Source: Candidatus Sumerlaeota bacterium (lineage in GTDB: Bacteria > Sumerlaeota > Sumerlaeia > MWCT01 > JAUWMI01). From it: a DNA stretch of 64,000 nt. The translations under genes were made by a program, and so were the position numbers. This document shows, one piece after another, positions 42,480 to 52,099 of this stretch. The stretch spans positions 20,964 through 84,963 of the forward strand of contig JAUWMI010000013.1 in NCBI GenBank assembly GCA_030613245.1, written 5' to 3'. Below the pieces are notes generated by a model that was given only the letters and a program-made list of their open reading frames with translations, was not told the origin of the DNA and ran no database searches. The first letter of the stretch is position 1, and each line of letters opens with the position of its first letter.

Positions 42480-42908
42480 ATGACAAATGGCATAATACAG
42501 GCGCTGCCCCGAACACTGTGTGGAAAGCGACGTGCCCATTACCATGGCTTTACCCTCGTTGAGATTATGATTGTCTCTGGCATCTTTTCGATCATCCTTG
42601 CCATTGCACTGCCCACGTGGCTCAGGCAGCGCGAAAACAGCCGCAGCAGAGCCTGCCAGGAAAATCTCGCGAAAATTGATGGCGCGAAGGAGCAATGGGC
42701 ACTGGAGAATCGGCTGTCGAACGGCACTACTGTCCCTTCCGGTTGGTTGAGCAATACGGACATTTGTGGTCCCAATGGCTATATTAAGCGCGAGCCCAAC
42801 TGTCCAGCCGGTGGAACCTATACGCCAAACGCAATCGGGTCTCCTCCTTCGTGCTCCTACTACGGTTTAGAGCTATATGGGATGCCAAAGCACCAAATAC
42901 AACAATGA
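42480..42908 (+). CDS. Type IV prepilin-like protein 2 (paralogue of the preceding gene)
   Basis: It has a longer leader (23 residues from ATG 42480, with a basic G-K-R-R-A-H-Y-H-G before F-T-L-V-E), then a hydrophobic helix and a C-terminal domain nearly the same as pilin 1. About four of five residues agree over the 75-residue core, and the DNA is also very similar, which points to a fairly recent tandem duplication. The far C-terminus diverges (Y-Y-G-L-E-L-Y-G). ATG 42468 is an alternative start. Lying after a terminator, it should be expressed less or separately, perhaps as a minor pilin. Confidence 0.88.
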   Translation: MTNGIIQALPRTLCGKRRAHYHGFTLVEIMIVSGIFSIILAIALPTWLRQRENSRSRACQENLAKIDGAKEQWALENRLSNGTTVPSGWLSNTDICGPNGYIKREPNCPAGGTYTPNAIGSPPSCSYYGLELYGMPKHQIQQ

Positions 42909-43199
42909 GATGGAGACCCTGCCTACAAAGTCCAGTCCCCATTAGAGACGCAAGCAGACTGCCCGCATCCAGGCCGTACCTGTATTCTTTCCTTGCATTC
43001 TTTCCCACTCTCCCGTATATGCCTCATTATTAGTTTTGTCTTAAGAAGAGGCGCATTCCGTATCGCTATGTTGCTATTCCAGCTGGTAAATTAGCGCTGC
43101 GCTATCCGCGATGCCGGGCAATCTACACCAGCTCCAATGCATCGCGCGTGCTGCTGATCCTGTAAATGCTGCTCATTTCCGGGTCCGAATAATCGTACC

Positions 43200-45134
43200 G
43201 TGACAATGCCGCGACTGCTCAAACCGCCCCTTCTCATTCTGCTCGGCGCCCTGTTGCTGCGCCTTCTGTATGTGAACGATATGGTGCGCAGTCCTTACTT
43301 CGGCGCGCCGTTTCTGGATGAGCTGTATCATTACACCTGGGCGCAATCCATTGCCCAGGGCCAATTGGTTGGCGAGAAACCCTTCTTTCGTGCCCCGCTG
43401 TATGCCTACCTTCTCGGCGTTTTGTTTAGCATTACTGGCCCCAACCTGCTTCTGCCAAAACTGCTTCAGCACCTACTCGGAAGTCTGGCTGCCGTTATCG
43501 TGTACTTTCTTGCACGCCGCGTCTTTCAGCGACAGGCGGTTGCTCTACTGGCCGGAATTTTTGCAGCCTGTTATGCGCCGTTCATTTTTTTTGAAGGAGA
43601 GCTGCTGGACATCTCGCTCCAGGTCTTCTTCTACCCTTTGATCCTGCTACTTGCACTCCAGCTGCTTGAGACACCGACGCTGCGCAAGGCTGCAATCTTG
43701 GGTGCCCTGATTGGCCTATCTGCTATTGCGCGCCCTGCAATTCTCGTTTTTCTCCCCGTGCTCCTGGTCTTCGTCTGGGTCAACCTGCACGATCGCCTAT
43801 CCACTTCAGAGCGCCTCAGACACCTGGGCTTGATCCTGTCCCTTACCGTCGTGGCCATCGCTCCCGTCACGCTTCATAACGCCATTGTGGGGAGGAGCTT
43901 CGTTCCCATAGCAACGTATGGGTCAATCAATTTCTACATTGGTAATAATGCGCATGCCGACGGCTTTAGTTCCCAGACGCCCGTGCGCTATCTCTTTTTT
44001 GGCCACTATCGCGACTCGGTGGAACTCTTTGCCGAGCGCGAAGCCGCACTCACGCTCGGACATACCCCCAGCGCGGCAGAAATTAGCCACTACTGGTACA
44101 CGAAAGCCCAAAGGTTCATCATCGAGCACCCGCTGAGCTTTATTCGTCTGCTATGGAAGAAGTTCGCTTTGTTCTGGAACGGTTATGAAATCAAGAACAA
44201 CAAGAATATCTACTTTGTCGCGCGCTATTCCCCGATCCTTCATGCACTGCTCACCGTGTGCAACTTTGGCCTGATTGCTCCGATTGCGCTCCTCGGCTGC
44301 ATGGTAAGCCTCTGCCGCCGTCGCAATCCCTCCAGCGTACTCCTCGCGATATTTGTGGCGATCTATATGCTCACGGTCATACTGTTTTTCGTCAATGCGC
44401 GCTACCGCCTTCCTGTTGTACCCGTGCTCATTTGTTTTGCCGCGTTTGGTGCCGTGTGGGTGGTTGAGAAAACCAGACAACTGAATCTGCGCACGCTGCT
44501 GCCTGCTGTGCTGTGTCTGGGGCTCTTCGGCTGGTTCGTCAATGCGAATTGGTTTCACATTCGCTCGCAGAACGTCGCAAAGGACTACTGGAGCGTCGCG
44601 AATTGTTACAAAGAAAAACAACAATACGAACAGGCGATCGTCGAATATCAAGAGGCCATCGCACATGATCCAGAGTATACAGATGCTTATCACAACAAGG
44701 GCGAGACCTATTACTTAATGGGCGATTTCAAGGCCGCAATCGCACTCTTTGAAAAAACTATCGAGCTCGATCCCAGCGACCCGAAGGGATACAATAACCT
44801 GGGTGCCTGCTACGAAGCCCTGGAGATGCTTGCCAAAGCTTGCGCCTCATACCAACAGGCGCTCCGCATCGCTCCGGATCACATCATGGCGCGATGGAAT
44901 CTTGGCGAGTGTTACCTCAAGCAGGGCGATATTGCCCGTGCAGTGCAGACCTTGCAGGAAGTACTGCGCCTCGACCCAGAAAATGCTCGCGCCCACTACT
45001 GGCTTGCAGTATGCTACCTGCACGCAGGCAAGAGCCAACTGGTGAAAGAGCACCTCAACCAGGCACTGCGCTTTGCCGACGCAATGCTGCGTGAAAAAAT
45101 CGAACAAGATATCCGCTTTATATTATACTTGTAG
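43200..45134 (+). CDS. GT-C family (GT39/PMT_2-like) glycosyltransferase with C-terminal TPRs
   Basis: About ten to eleven membrane helices follow a first loop with F-L-D-E-L-Y-H-Y, the D-E motif of GT39/ArnT-like enzymes that take sugars from polyprenyl phosphates. F-F-R-A-P-L-Y-A-Y and F-V-N-A-R-Y-R-L-P are typical PMT_2 segments. From about residue 460 the protein has five TPRs (D-Y-W-S-V-A-N-C-Y-K-E-K, Y-H-N-K-G-E-T-Y, Y-N-N-L-G-A-C-Y and others), a fusion also seen at 38525. GTG 43200 or ATG 43206 is the start. Its TAG stop is supplied by the palindromic element at 45131. Confidence 0.87.
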   Translation: MTMPRLLKPPLLILLGALLLRLLYVNDMVRSPYFGAPFLDELYHYTWAQSIAQGQLVGEKPFFRAPLYAYLLGVLFSITGPNLLLPKLLQHLLGSLAAVIVYFLARRVFQRQAVALLAGIFAACYAPFIFFEGELLDISLQVFFYPLILLLALQLLETPTLRKAAILGALIGLSAIARPAILVFLPVLLVFVWVNLHDRLSTSERLRHLGLILSLTVVAIAPVTLHNAIVGRSFVPIATYGSINFYIGNNAHADGFSSQTPVRYLFFGHYRDSVELFAEREAALTLGHTPSAAEISHYWYTKAQRFIIEHPLSFIRLLWKKFALFWNGYEIKNNKNIYFVARYSPILHALLTVCNFGLIAPIALLGCMVSLCRRRNPSSVLLAIFVAIYMLTVILFFVNARYRLPVVPVLICFAAFGAVWVVEKTRQLNLRTLLPAVLCLGLFGWFVNANWFHIRSQNVAKDYWSVANCYKEKQQYEQAIVEYQEAIAHDPEYTDAYHNKGETYYLMGDFKAAIALFEKTIELDPSDPKGYNNLGACYEALEMLAKACASYQQALRIAPDHIMARWNLGECYLKQGDIARAVQTLQEVLRLDPENARAHYWLAVCYLHAGKSQLVKEHLNQALRFADAMLREKIEQDIRFILYL

Positions 45135-45158
45135 GGGCACTTCACTGTTGCGCCCCGC
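45131..45158. repeat. GTAGGG palindromic element (degenerate core)
   Basis: The left arm GTAGGGGC is intact, the core ACTTCACTGTTGC is eroded and the right arm reads GCCCCGCC. The TAG of its left arm is the stop codon of the preceding glycosyltransferase. Confidence 0.65.
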
Positions 45159-45284
45159 CCTGGTGCGACGAATGTGTTTGTTGACTCTGGCAACCAGAAC
45201 TATCCTCAAAATACCGGCGAAGCCGTTGGCAGATGACCGCTCCTCTGGGTGGGCTACTCGGCTTCTCGCGCTTAAGGTGCAAAG

Positions 45285-47138
45285 ATGATCAGCCAATCCG
45301 ATACTCTCATACCTCATCCGGCATTACGAAGTACGGTGTATCTCCTGCTCGGCCTGTTCTGCCTAGTTCTGTATTTTATCATTGGCTATCAATTCAACGA
45401 TTTTGTTGAGCAAGATATGATTTATGTTGATCCAACAATCGAACGCTACGCGTTGGGTAATTTCGTAGAGAGCCGCATGGAATATTTCACCAAGATTGAA
45501 CTCTCAGCTATTCTCTGGCAATGGGTATTGCTCATTCCTGCCTCTGTATTTCTTGCGCTCGGTATCTCACTGAAGCTCACTGAGTCCAGCCTTGAGACGC
45601 TTCACCAGCGCATCGTCAAGATGCGCCTCGTCTCGTTTCTTATGGTAATTAGTCTCGTTACGCTCTTCCTGATTGTCATCATCCGCATGACGGTACTTCA
45701 CAATACACCGGTCACGGATGATGAGGGATCATACCTTTTTCAGGCAGAGATTCTGAGAACTGGAAGGCTTTACGCTCCTGCGCATCCTCTCAGCATCTTC
45801 TTCAAACGCTACTTTATCCTCGAGAACGCTGACGGTCGCTGGTATAGCGGCTATCTCACGCATCGGCCTGGCTATATGTTCTTTCTCGCGCTGGGCACTT
45901 TGGTGAGAGCTCCGTGGCTGATCCCGGCTCTGAGCAGCGTGCTGACACTGCTCCTACTGGTTCTAATTGCCCGCGAGCTCCTTGGTGCCGATCAGGCGCG
46001 CTACGTTGCCCTCTTCCTTATCATCTCTCCTTTCTTCCTCTTTACGTCGGCAACACTCCTGCCCTACGCCACGTCGCTGATGCTCACGACCGCTTTTTTC
46101 TGGGCGTACGTGAAAACCGTGAAAACATCCTCATGGCCTATTGCGATTCTTGCCGGGATTGCATTCGGCGTTGCCGCCTTTACCAGACCATTCGAGGCAG
46201 CTGCCGTCGGTCTGCCTTTCGGCTGCCATGCGATCTGGCTCATGTGCAAAGAACCCAGGCGTTATGCTGCTCGGTTTGTCGTAATGGCAATGCTGGCAGC
46301 AGGTATTGCCTTCCAGGTGGTTTTCATTAGGATGGTAGTCCTGGGCTACCAGACTCCGATTCCAATGACTATCATTGGATTCGCGCAGCAGGGCGAAGGG
46401 TATCGCCACACGGTGCCGCTTGCGCTGGCGCATCTGGGAGTTAACTGGCTGCGCGTGAATGGCTGGCTATTTGGCTGGCCGATTTCGCTGCTGTTTGCCT
46501 CGATGGTCTTTTTTAAACAGCGGCGCGATCAGTGGGATTGGCTACTGATTGGCTGGATGGCATCAGTCTCAGCGTTCTATTGTCTGTACAAGTACCCAGG
46601 CGTGAATGACACCGGGCCAGTATACTACTTCACACTCATTACACCGCTTGTTCTGCTCACAGTCCGGCACGTCTTTTCTCTTCAGCAATTCTGGCTCCGC
46701 AGGAATCTTGGCGAAACAACTGGCCCGCGGTTCTGGCCAGTCTTTGTTATCGTTTCTTTTGCAATCAGCCTCTTAACCTTCTTTCCCTATCGGGCGATCT
46801 ATCTCATGAACCTCACAGATCGTATTCGCCAGCCATACGAGGCCGTCAAAAATGCAAAAGTCCATAACGCCATTGTATATATTAAATCGTTACCCAATGT
46901 GGGATGGATCTTTAACGGTCGCCTGAATCCTCCAGATTTGTCAGACGATGTCCTCTACGTCTACCTCCAGCGCGACCCTGCACTTAACCGCAAACTGGCA
47001 GAGATGTATCCCGATCGCTCGCTGCACATCCTCACTCATGATGCCCACGAGAACAAGTCGAGCGTGATCCCCATTCAGCCTGATGATTTCACATCATCTA
47101 ACCCATCCGGGCTGCCGGTTTCTCATTCCAAGTTGTAA
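45285..47138 (+). CDS. Membrane glycosyltransferase (ArnT/PMT_2-like)
   Basis: About twelve hydrophobic helices are present. The long loop after the early helices holds V-T-D-D-E-G-S-Y-L-F-Q-A-E-I-L, the acidic GT-C motif, then G-Y-L-T-H-R-P-G-Y and A-A-F-T-R-P-F-E-A-A, both typical of dolichyl/polyprenyl-phosphate-sugar transferases. The C-terminal soluble segment (about 540-617) has no assigned domain. It follows another GT-C gene in the same direction with 150 bp between them. The acceptor is unknown. Confidence 0.82.
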   Translation: MISQSDTLIPHPALRSTVYLLLGLFCLVLYFIIGYQFNDFVEQDMIYVDPTIERYALGNFVESRMEYFTKIELSAILWQWVLLIPASVFLALGISLKLTESSLETLHQRIVKMRLVSFLMVISLVTLFLIVIIRMTVLHNTPVTDDEGSYLFQAEILRTGRLYAPAHPLSIFFKRYFILENADGRWYSGYLTHRPGYMFFLALGTLVRAPWLIPALSSVLTLLLLVLIARELLGADQARYVALFLIISPFFLFTSATLLPYATSLMLTTAFFWAYVKTVKTSSWPIAILAGIAFGVAAFTRPFEAAAVGLPFGCHAIWLMCKEPRRYAARFVVMAMLAAGIAFQVVFIRMVVLGYQTPIPMTIIGFAQQGEGYRHTVPLALAHLGVNWLRVNGWLFGWPISLLFASMVFFKQRRDQWDWLLIGWMASVSAFYCLYKYPGVNDTGPVYYFTLITPLVLLTVRHVFSLQQFWLRRNLGETTGPRFWPVFVIVSFAISLLTFFPYRAIYLMNLTDRIRQPYEAVKNAKVHNAIVYIKSLPNVGWIFNGRLNPPDLSDDVLYVYLQRDPALNRKLAEMYPDRSLHILTHDAHENKSSVIPIQPDDFTSSNPSGLPVSHSKL

Positions 47139-47148
47139 AATCGTCGCG

Positions 47149-47697
47149 CTATTCTGAAATGAGCTTGAGAAATTCACGCATGAAGGCAGGGTGATCCGGC
47201 CACGCGCGCGACGTCACGAGCTGTCCGTCAACTACGACCTCCTGATCCATAAACGTTGCTCCGGCTTCTTCCATATCAGGCCGCAGTGCAGGGTACGCAG
47301 CTACTTTCTTACCTTTCAGCACCTTCAGCGGAATCAGGATCAACGCGGCATGGCAAATTGCCGCCACCGGCTTCTTGATCTGAAAAAAATGCTGAACAAT
47401 GCGCCGACAATGCTCATCGTTGCGGATATACTCAGGCGCCCGCCCGCCAGGAATCACCAGCCCCACGTAGTCTGCCGGTCGCACTCCGTGAAATGCCAGC
47501 GTGGCCTGCACGCGATATCCCCTTTTCTCGGTGTAAGTGTCAAAGCCCGGTTCAAAATCGTGCACCACCGTCTGAATCATCTTTTTTGAAGGGGCGGCAA
47601 TGTCCACTGAAAAACCGGCCTCCAGCAAACGCTGATACGGATACATTACTTCCAGTGCCTCTCCCCCATCACCGGTCAGTATGAGAACTTTCCTCAT
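47149..47697 (-). CDS. DJ-1/PfpI family protein
   Basis: It has the DJ-1/PfpI fold with N-terminal V-L-I-L-T-G-D-G, a nucleophile elbow A-I-C-H-A-A (catalytic Cys followed by His) and G-L-V-I-P-G-G-R-A-P-E-Y before it. The region after the elbow has A-Y-P-A-L-R-P-D. At 182 residues it matches cysteine peptidase/deglycase-like members. Its role could be protein or small-molecule repair under stress; the exact reaction cannot be read from sequence. It is convergent with the glycosyltransferase gene, with 10 bp between the stops. Confidence 0.88.
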   Translation of the reverse strand: MRKVLILTGDGGEALEVMYPYQRLLEAGFSVDIAAPSKKMIQTVVHDFEPGFDTYTEKRGYRVQATLAFHGVRPADYVGLVIPGGRAPEYIRNDEHCRRIVQHFFQIKKPVAAICHAALILIPLKVLKGKKVAAYPALRPDMEEAGATFMDQEVVVDGQLVTSRAWPDHPAFMREFLKLISE

Positions 47698-48120
47698 AGG
47701 CCCACCTCCATGGTGGAATCATTGTTACAAATTCACGTGCGAACTACGGGCCTTAAATATAGCCGTGCTCACAGGATGTGCGCTCTCCAGATGCTTCATC
47801 TCCTTTGGTAACATCCTCATTCGGCCTGTGTCAAATGAAACCATAAGGATATGCGACTTCGCTATTCTGCCTCAGACAGCCGAGCCGCAGCCCCACACCT
47901 GTCATGGCAGAAAATACTGGCGTGGCCTCTTTCTCTAATAAGCAAATCATACAACCAGGCAATAGCAAACTTTGCGGTCTCTATATGGAAGGGCATCGTT
48001 CTTGGAAGTAGCTTTTCCTTTGACATCACGCTGAGTCTCACCGAGAGTGGGAGCATAAAGAATATAAGGATTTGCTGCACATTCCATACCTTTCCTGGAG
48101 GAGAAAAGCAGATCACCACC

Positions 48121-51100
48121 ATGCAGAAGAACAGAACCAAAGGGAGAACCTGGAGTATCCACCCGGGCCAATTGTGTGCCTACTGGTTGAATTGCGTTCT
48201 TGCGCCGTTTCTGTATATTCTCATGCTGGCAAGTTCAGCAGCGCTGGCCGCACCTGATTCCAATCAGCACTCACCAGCCACGCTGGCTGCTCACATCAGC
48301 AAGCCGGACCTTCTATCTCCACCTCCACTATCCTCGTATTATCCAGAGCATCCTCACCAGCTTCCCAAGGCTGTCTATCAGGATGTTACGGTCGCGCCGG
48401 TCACGTGTGGCGTCAGCCATCACCATGTTCAGGTAAAGACCGTTCTCGGCCCGCTTAATATCAACATTTTGCAAGTCAATCTGAACGAGCCGACACTGGA
48501 ATGGCGTGTCGTTCAGGCCCATGATCGTATTGTAAGTAACAACGAAACGGTGAGCTCAATGGCACGTCGAACCGGCGCGCTGGCTGGTATTAATGGCGAC
48601 TACTTTCTCATCGGCACAACCGGCGAGCCGATCAATGTAACTATCATAGACAACGAAGTGTGGAAAAGCCCTATTAATCTTGCCGCCCTCGCCATTACAA
48701 AAGATCAAAGGATTCTCTTTGACAAATGGCAATGGGACGCCACGATTTCCACAAAAGATGCGAAACGCAAAATTGATTGCCTGAACACAACCTCCCCTCC
48801 AGCCGACTCACTTGCAATCTACACAATGCGCTACGGCGCCCCTGTTCCTCCTGCAAAAAATCCTCAGGCATGCACACGGATGCTCCTGCGTCACATCCGT
48901 AAAAAGAAATACCAGGCAGCCAGCTTTCTTCCTGCTGACACTGATTTCCCCGTGCCCCCGGGCTACCTTACTCTCTCCGCGACAGGCAGCGCCGCTGAGT
49001 GGGTCCGCACGAATCTCGCAGTTCGGCAAACGGTCTCTATTGACCTTACACGCGCCAGCCCGAACCGGCTCGATTTACTCCGCTACGCTATAGGCGGTGG
49101 CCCTATTCTCATCAAGGATGGTCAGTACTTTGCTGATCCAGAAGCGCCCGCACCAGCAGAGCACGACCAGCTATATCCGGTTGTGGCGGCAGGGCTGCGC
49201 GCAGGAGGCGATGAATTATTGCTGGTGACTGTTGATGGACGACAGCCCGGCCTTAGCGTCGGGCTCACGCGGCCGCAACTGGCCGAATACATACATCATC
49301 TCGGCTGCACCCAGGCAATCGCATTTGATAGCGGTGGGTCTGTAACTATGGTGGTACGACCACTGGGCGAATCGGATTTGTCCGGCAAGTCGGAAGCCCG
49401 GATAGTCAATAGTCCCTCCGATGGCACAGAGCGCCCCGTCGCGAATGGGCTGTTCCTCTACAGCACTGAACGAGTAAAAAAAGCCAGAATACTGAACATC
49501 ACACCGGACAAATTGTATCTGCTAGCCCGCAGTCATCATCCCATCAGGGTGATCGGCCTCGATCAATATCTGAATCCCATACCTCTGCCTGATGAAAAGT
49601 TTCGGTTGACCATCACAACAGAGGGCATGGGTCAGTTGGTAGGAGCAAAGTTTCACGCTGGGGAAGCAGCAGCCATGGGCTTTCTTGAAGCACGATACAA
49701 GAAACTCAAAGCATGTATTCCCATAAACATCATAGACACCCTGGATACCATTGTTCTCGGCAATAATTACATCACGCTGGAGCCTGGCGAGCGCCACGTT
49801 TTTCAGCCCGTGGGTTACGACAAAGCCCGCAACCAGATTCCTTTGACTCACCAAGAGGTTGAATGGAAGATCACCGGCGGCATTGGCCTGTTTGATAGTG
49901 ATGGAACTTTTGTCGCAAGTTCCCACAAAGGCGACGGAACAGTTGTTGCAACGGCTGGGCAAGTTTCCGCAACTGTCGCTGTATCGGTTGGAACAACAAC
50001 CACTCTTCTCAGCCGCTTCGATCAGCCAGATGAATGGCATTTTAGAAAAGCCCTGGATAGCGTATCCGGATCATTCGACATTGTCACGTCACCTGTACAT
50101 GGCATGAACCGCACTGCCGGACGTTTGCGCTACGATTTTGCCGGAACAGACGTAACTGCCGCAGCTTACCTGGTTGGAGAAATACCAATTAGCGGCAGGC
50201 CGCTCGAACTCGGCATCTGGGTATACGGCGATGGACGAGACCACTGGCTCCGTGGCGTCTATGCCGACAGGATGGAAACCCGCATCACTATAGACTTTGC
50301 CCGGGAAATCAGCTGGACCGGGTGGAAGTATGTACGATCCCCTCTCTCCGCAACCACAAACTTCCCCATTGCGCTTGAACGTCTGTACATTGTTGAAACG
50401 GACAATGCAAAAAAGGACAGCGGAATCATTCTTTTTAGCGAACTGCAGGCTCGATACGGTTTTGCCCCGCCTCCACGCGAAACATTTCGCTATGCTGCAA
50501 CAAATAACCCCTCCTGGCTCACCTTTACGAACCAGCCGCTGCAGCTTCAGTCTGATGCCTTTCGCTTTTTCGTATTTGGCGACACCAAGCTGCAAAGAAA
50601 GAATCCCCGGCACGTCTCAACGGAAATCATGCAGCATATCATTTCGCAGATAAATCAGCTCGGCGGTGCGTTTGTGCTCTACACGGGCGATCTCATCCCC
50701 CGAGGCGACCTTGAAGAACTTCACTACGGCAAAAAAATCCTTGATCAGCTTGACATGCCGTATTTCCTGGCGCTTGGCAATCACGAACGTGTAGGTGACA
50801 AAGATGCTGGGAATTTCAAACAGATATTCGGTCCTACGCACTACCGCTTCGACTATCGTGATTGTTCGTTTTTTGTGCTCGACAACTCTCCAGGAAGCTT
50901 CCACCGGACAACGTCATATCAACTTCCGTCTGAGGAACAACTGACATGGCTGATGCAGCAGCTCGAGCAATGCCAATCGCGGTATGTCTTCCTCTGCCTC
51001 CATGTACCCGTCGTGGATCCCATACCCATAAGACCCACTGACCTGAATTCGTACGAGGCCCATCTGCTCCAGACAATTTTACAGGCACATCGCGAGCGCG

Positions 51101-51573
51101 GCAAACGAATCGTTGTCCTCTCAGGTCACACTCATATGTTTAGCGAACAAGTAGTCGATGGCATTCCCTATTTTGTGAGCGCTGGCGGGGGAGCGGCTCT
51201 CTATGCGCCTCCAAATCAGGGCGGCTTTTATCATTTCCTGGCCTTCACCGTGCAGAGCGACCAGCTTTCCTGCCGTGTCGTACCATTGTTCACTGATATC
51301 ACCATCAGCAGCCCGGAAAATGGACATATACTCCACCCCAGTACAACGCTACCCCTTACCGCAGAGGGAATATTTGAAAGCGCCCTGCCATCAATACGCT
51401 TCACCGTACCCATTGAGGAACCCATATCACACTCCTGGCATAGCTCCGATGAGCAAGTAGGATGGATTGACCCTGCAACTCAAACGTTTCAGGCTCGAAA
51501 CGATGGGGAAACGGTCATTACAATCCGGTCAGGAACCGCCAAAGCAAATGCTCGTATTAAGGTCTCCAGGTAA
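48121..51573 (+). CDS. Giant exported phosphodiester glycosidase (NAGPA) / metallophosphoesterase fusion
   Basis: The signal peptide (F-L-Y-I-L-M-L-A-S-S-A-A-L-A) begins at ATG 48121; the in-frame upstream extension lacks a plausible N-terminus. The domains run as follows. NAGPA covers about 90-435, with G-I-N-G-D-Y-F, Y-A-I-G-G-G-P, F-D-S-G-G-S and E-R-P-V-A-N-G-L. An Ig-like (Big) region reaches about 620 and a jelly-roll sugar-binding-like domain about 830. A calcineurin-like phosphoesterase follows, with F-G-D-T-K, Y-T-G-D-L, L-G-N-H-E-R and S-G-H-T-H-M-F, then a final Big-like domain. The plan resembles Bacillus YvnB. It probably trims or remodels surface glycans or phosphodiesters. Confidence 0.88.
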   Translation: MQKNRTKGRTWSIHPGQLCAYWLNCVLAPFLYILMLASSAALAAPDSNQHSPATLAAHISKPDLLSPPPLSSYYPEHPHQLPKAVYQDVTVAPVTCGVSHHHVQVKTVLGPLNINILQVNLNEPTLEWRVVQAHDRIVSNNETVSSMARRTGALAGINGDYFLIGTTGEPINVTIIDNEVWKSPINLAALAITKDQRILFDKWQWDATISTKDAKRKIDCLNTTSPPADSLAIYTMRYGAPVPPAKNPQACTRMLLRHIRKKKYQAASFLPADTDFPVPPGYLTLSATGSAAEWVRTNLAVRQTVSIDLTRASPNRLDLLRYAIGGGPILIKDGQYFADPEAPAPAEHDQLYPVVAAGLRAGGDELLLVTVDGRQPGLSVGLTRPQLAEYIHHLGCTQAIAFDSGGSVTMVVRPLGESDLSGKSEARIVNSPSDGTERPVANGLFLYSTERVKKARILNITPDKLYLLARSHHPIRVIGLDQYLNPIPLPDEKFRLTITTEGMGQLVGAKFHAGEAAAMGFLEARYKKLKACIPINIIDTLDTIVLGNNYITLEPGERHVFQPVGYDKARNQIPLTHQEVEWKITGGIGLFDSDGTFVASSHKGDGTVVATAGQVSATVAVSVGTTTTLLSRFDQPDEWHFRKALDSVSGSFDIVTSPVHGMNRTAGRLRYDFAGTDVTAAAYLVGEIPISGRPLELGIWVYGDGRDHWLRGVYADRMETRITIDFAREISWTGWKYVRSPLSATTNFPIALERLYIVETDNAKKDSGIILFSELQARYGFAPPPRETFRYAATNNPSWLTFTNQPLQLQSDAFRFFVFGDTKLQRKNPRHVSTEIMQHIISQINQLGGAFVLYTGDLIPRGDLEELHYGKKILDQLDMPYFLALGNHERVGDKDAGNFKQIFGPTHYRFDYRDCSFFVLDNSPGSFHRTTSYQLPSEEQLTWLMQQLEQCQSRYVFLCLHVPVVDPIPIRPTDLNSYEAHLLQTILQAHRERGKRIVVLSGHTHMFSEQVVDGIPYFVSAGGGAALYAPPNQGGFYHFLAFTVQSDQLSCRVVPLFTDITISSPENGHILHPSTTLPLTAEGIFESALPSIRFTVPIEEPISHSWHSSDEQVGWIDPATQTFQARNDGETVITIRSGTAKANARIKVSR

Positions 51574-52099
51574 TAGGTTCTGATACTTCTTTTAAGGCAA
51601 TAATAAAAATGATGTACACTTAATGCGGACAGGGAAGAAGATTTGAAATGCGTTATTACTTTCCCACGTAGTGATGAGGTGATTTGCCAAAACTGGTGCA
51701 TTTTTTTCATTGACATCGTAAAACAAGCTAAACTATTCTAAAAACACAATAGAATAGATATGGTCTGATTTTTCCCTGCTCGCTTGGCAAAGCCATACAC
51801 TTGCAGCTAATAAGGATTCTGAAGAGCAGGTATTCTTTCACGGCTGTCCAAATTTTTATAAATGCTCGTACGGACATCTTCTAAGTAAAATAGTTTTGCA
51901 GGCTCTTTTGCTTCGAATAGATACATTAGGGGAGAAAGACGCAGCGAAAGAAACTTTCTTTTATTAGTCGAGCCCTGGGATCAAGTACTCCTGGCTCGTT
52001 GCTAGACAGATTTCCGAAAAAGCGAACAGGGGAATTGCATAGAATCATTTGCATTCTCTGACAAGTCATTCTGCCAGTCTTGTCTCAAGGAACACGCAA
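51574..52099. other. Long intergenic region upstream of response regulator
   Basis: It contains a promoter-like TTGACA / TATTCT pair (51711-51739) followed by about 360 bases with no coding sequence. A small GAAAG/CTTTC hairpin with TTTTATT lies near 51946-51966. It could carry a long 5' leader or a small RNA. No known family was recognised. Confidence 0.4.
51711..51739 (+). promoter_or_regulatory. Candidate sigma-70 promoter
   Basis: TTGACA (51711-51716) is separated by 17 bp from TATTCT (51734-51739), in an AT-rich stretch. The next gene starts 360 bp further on. Confidence 0.45.
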
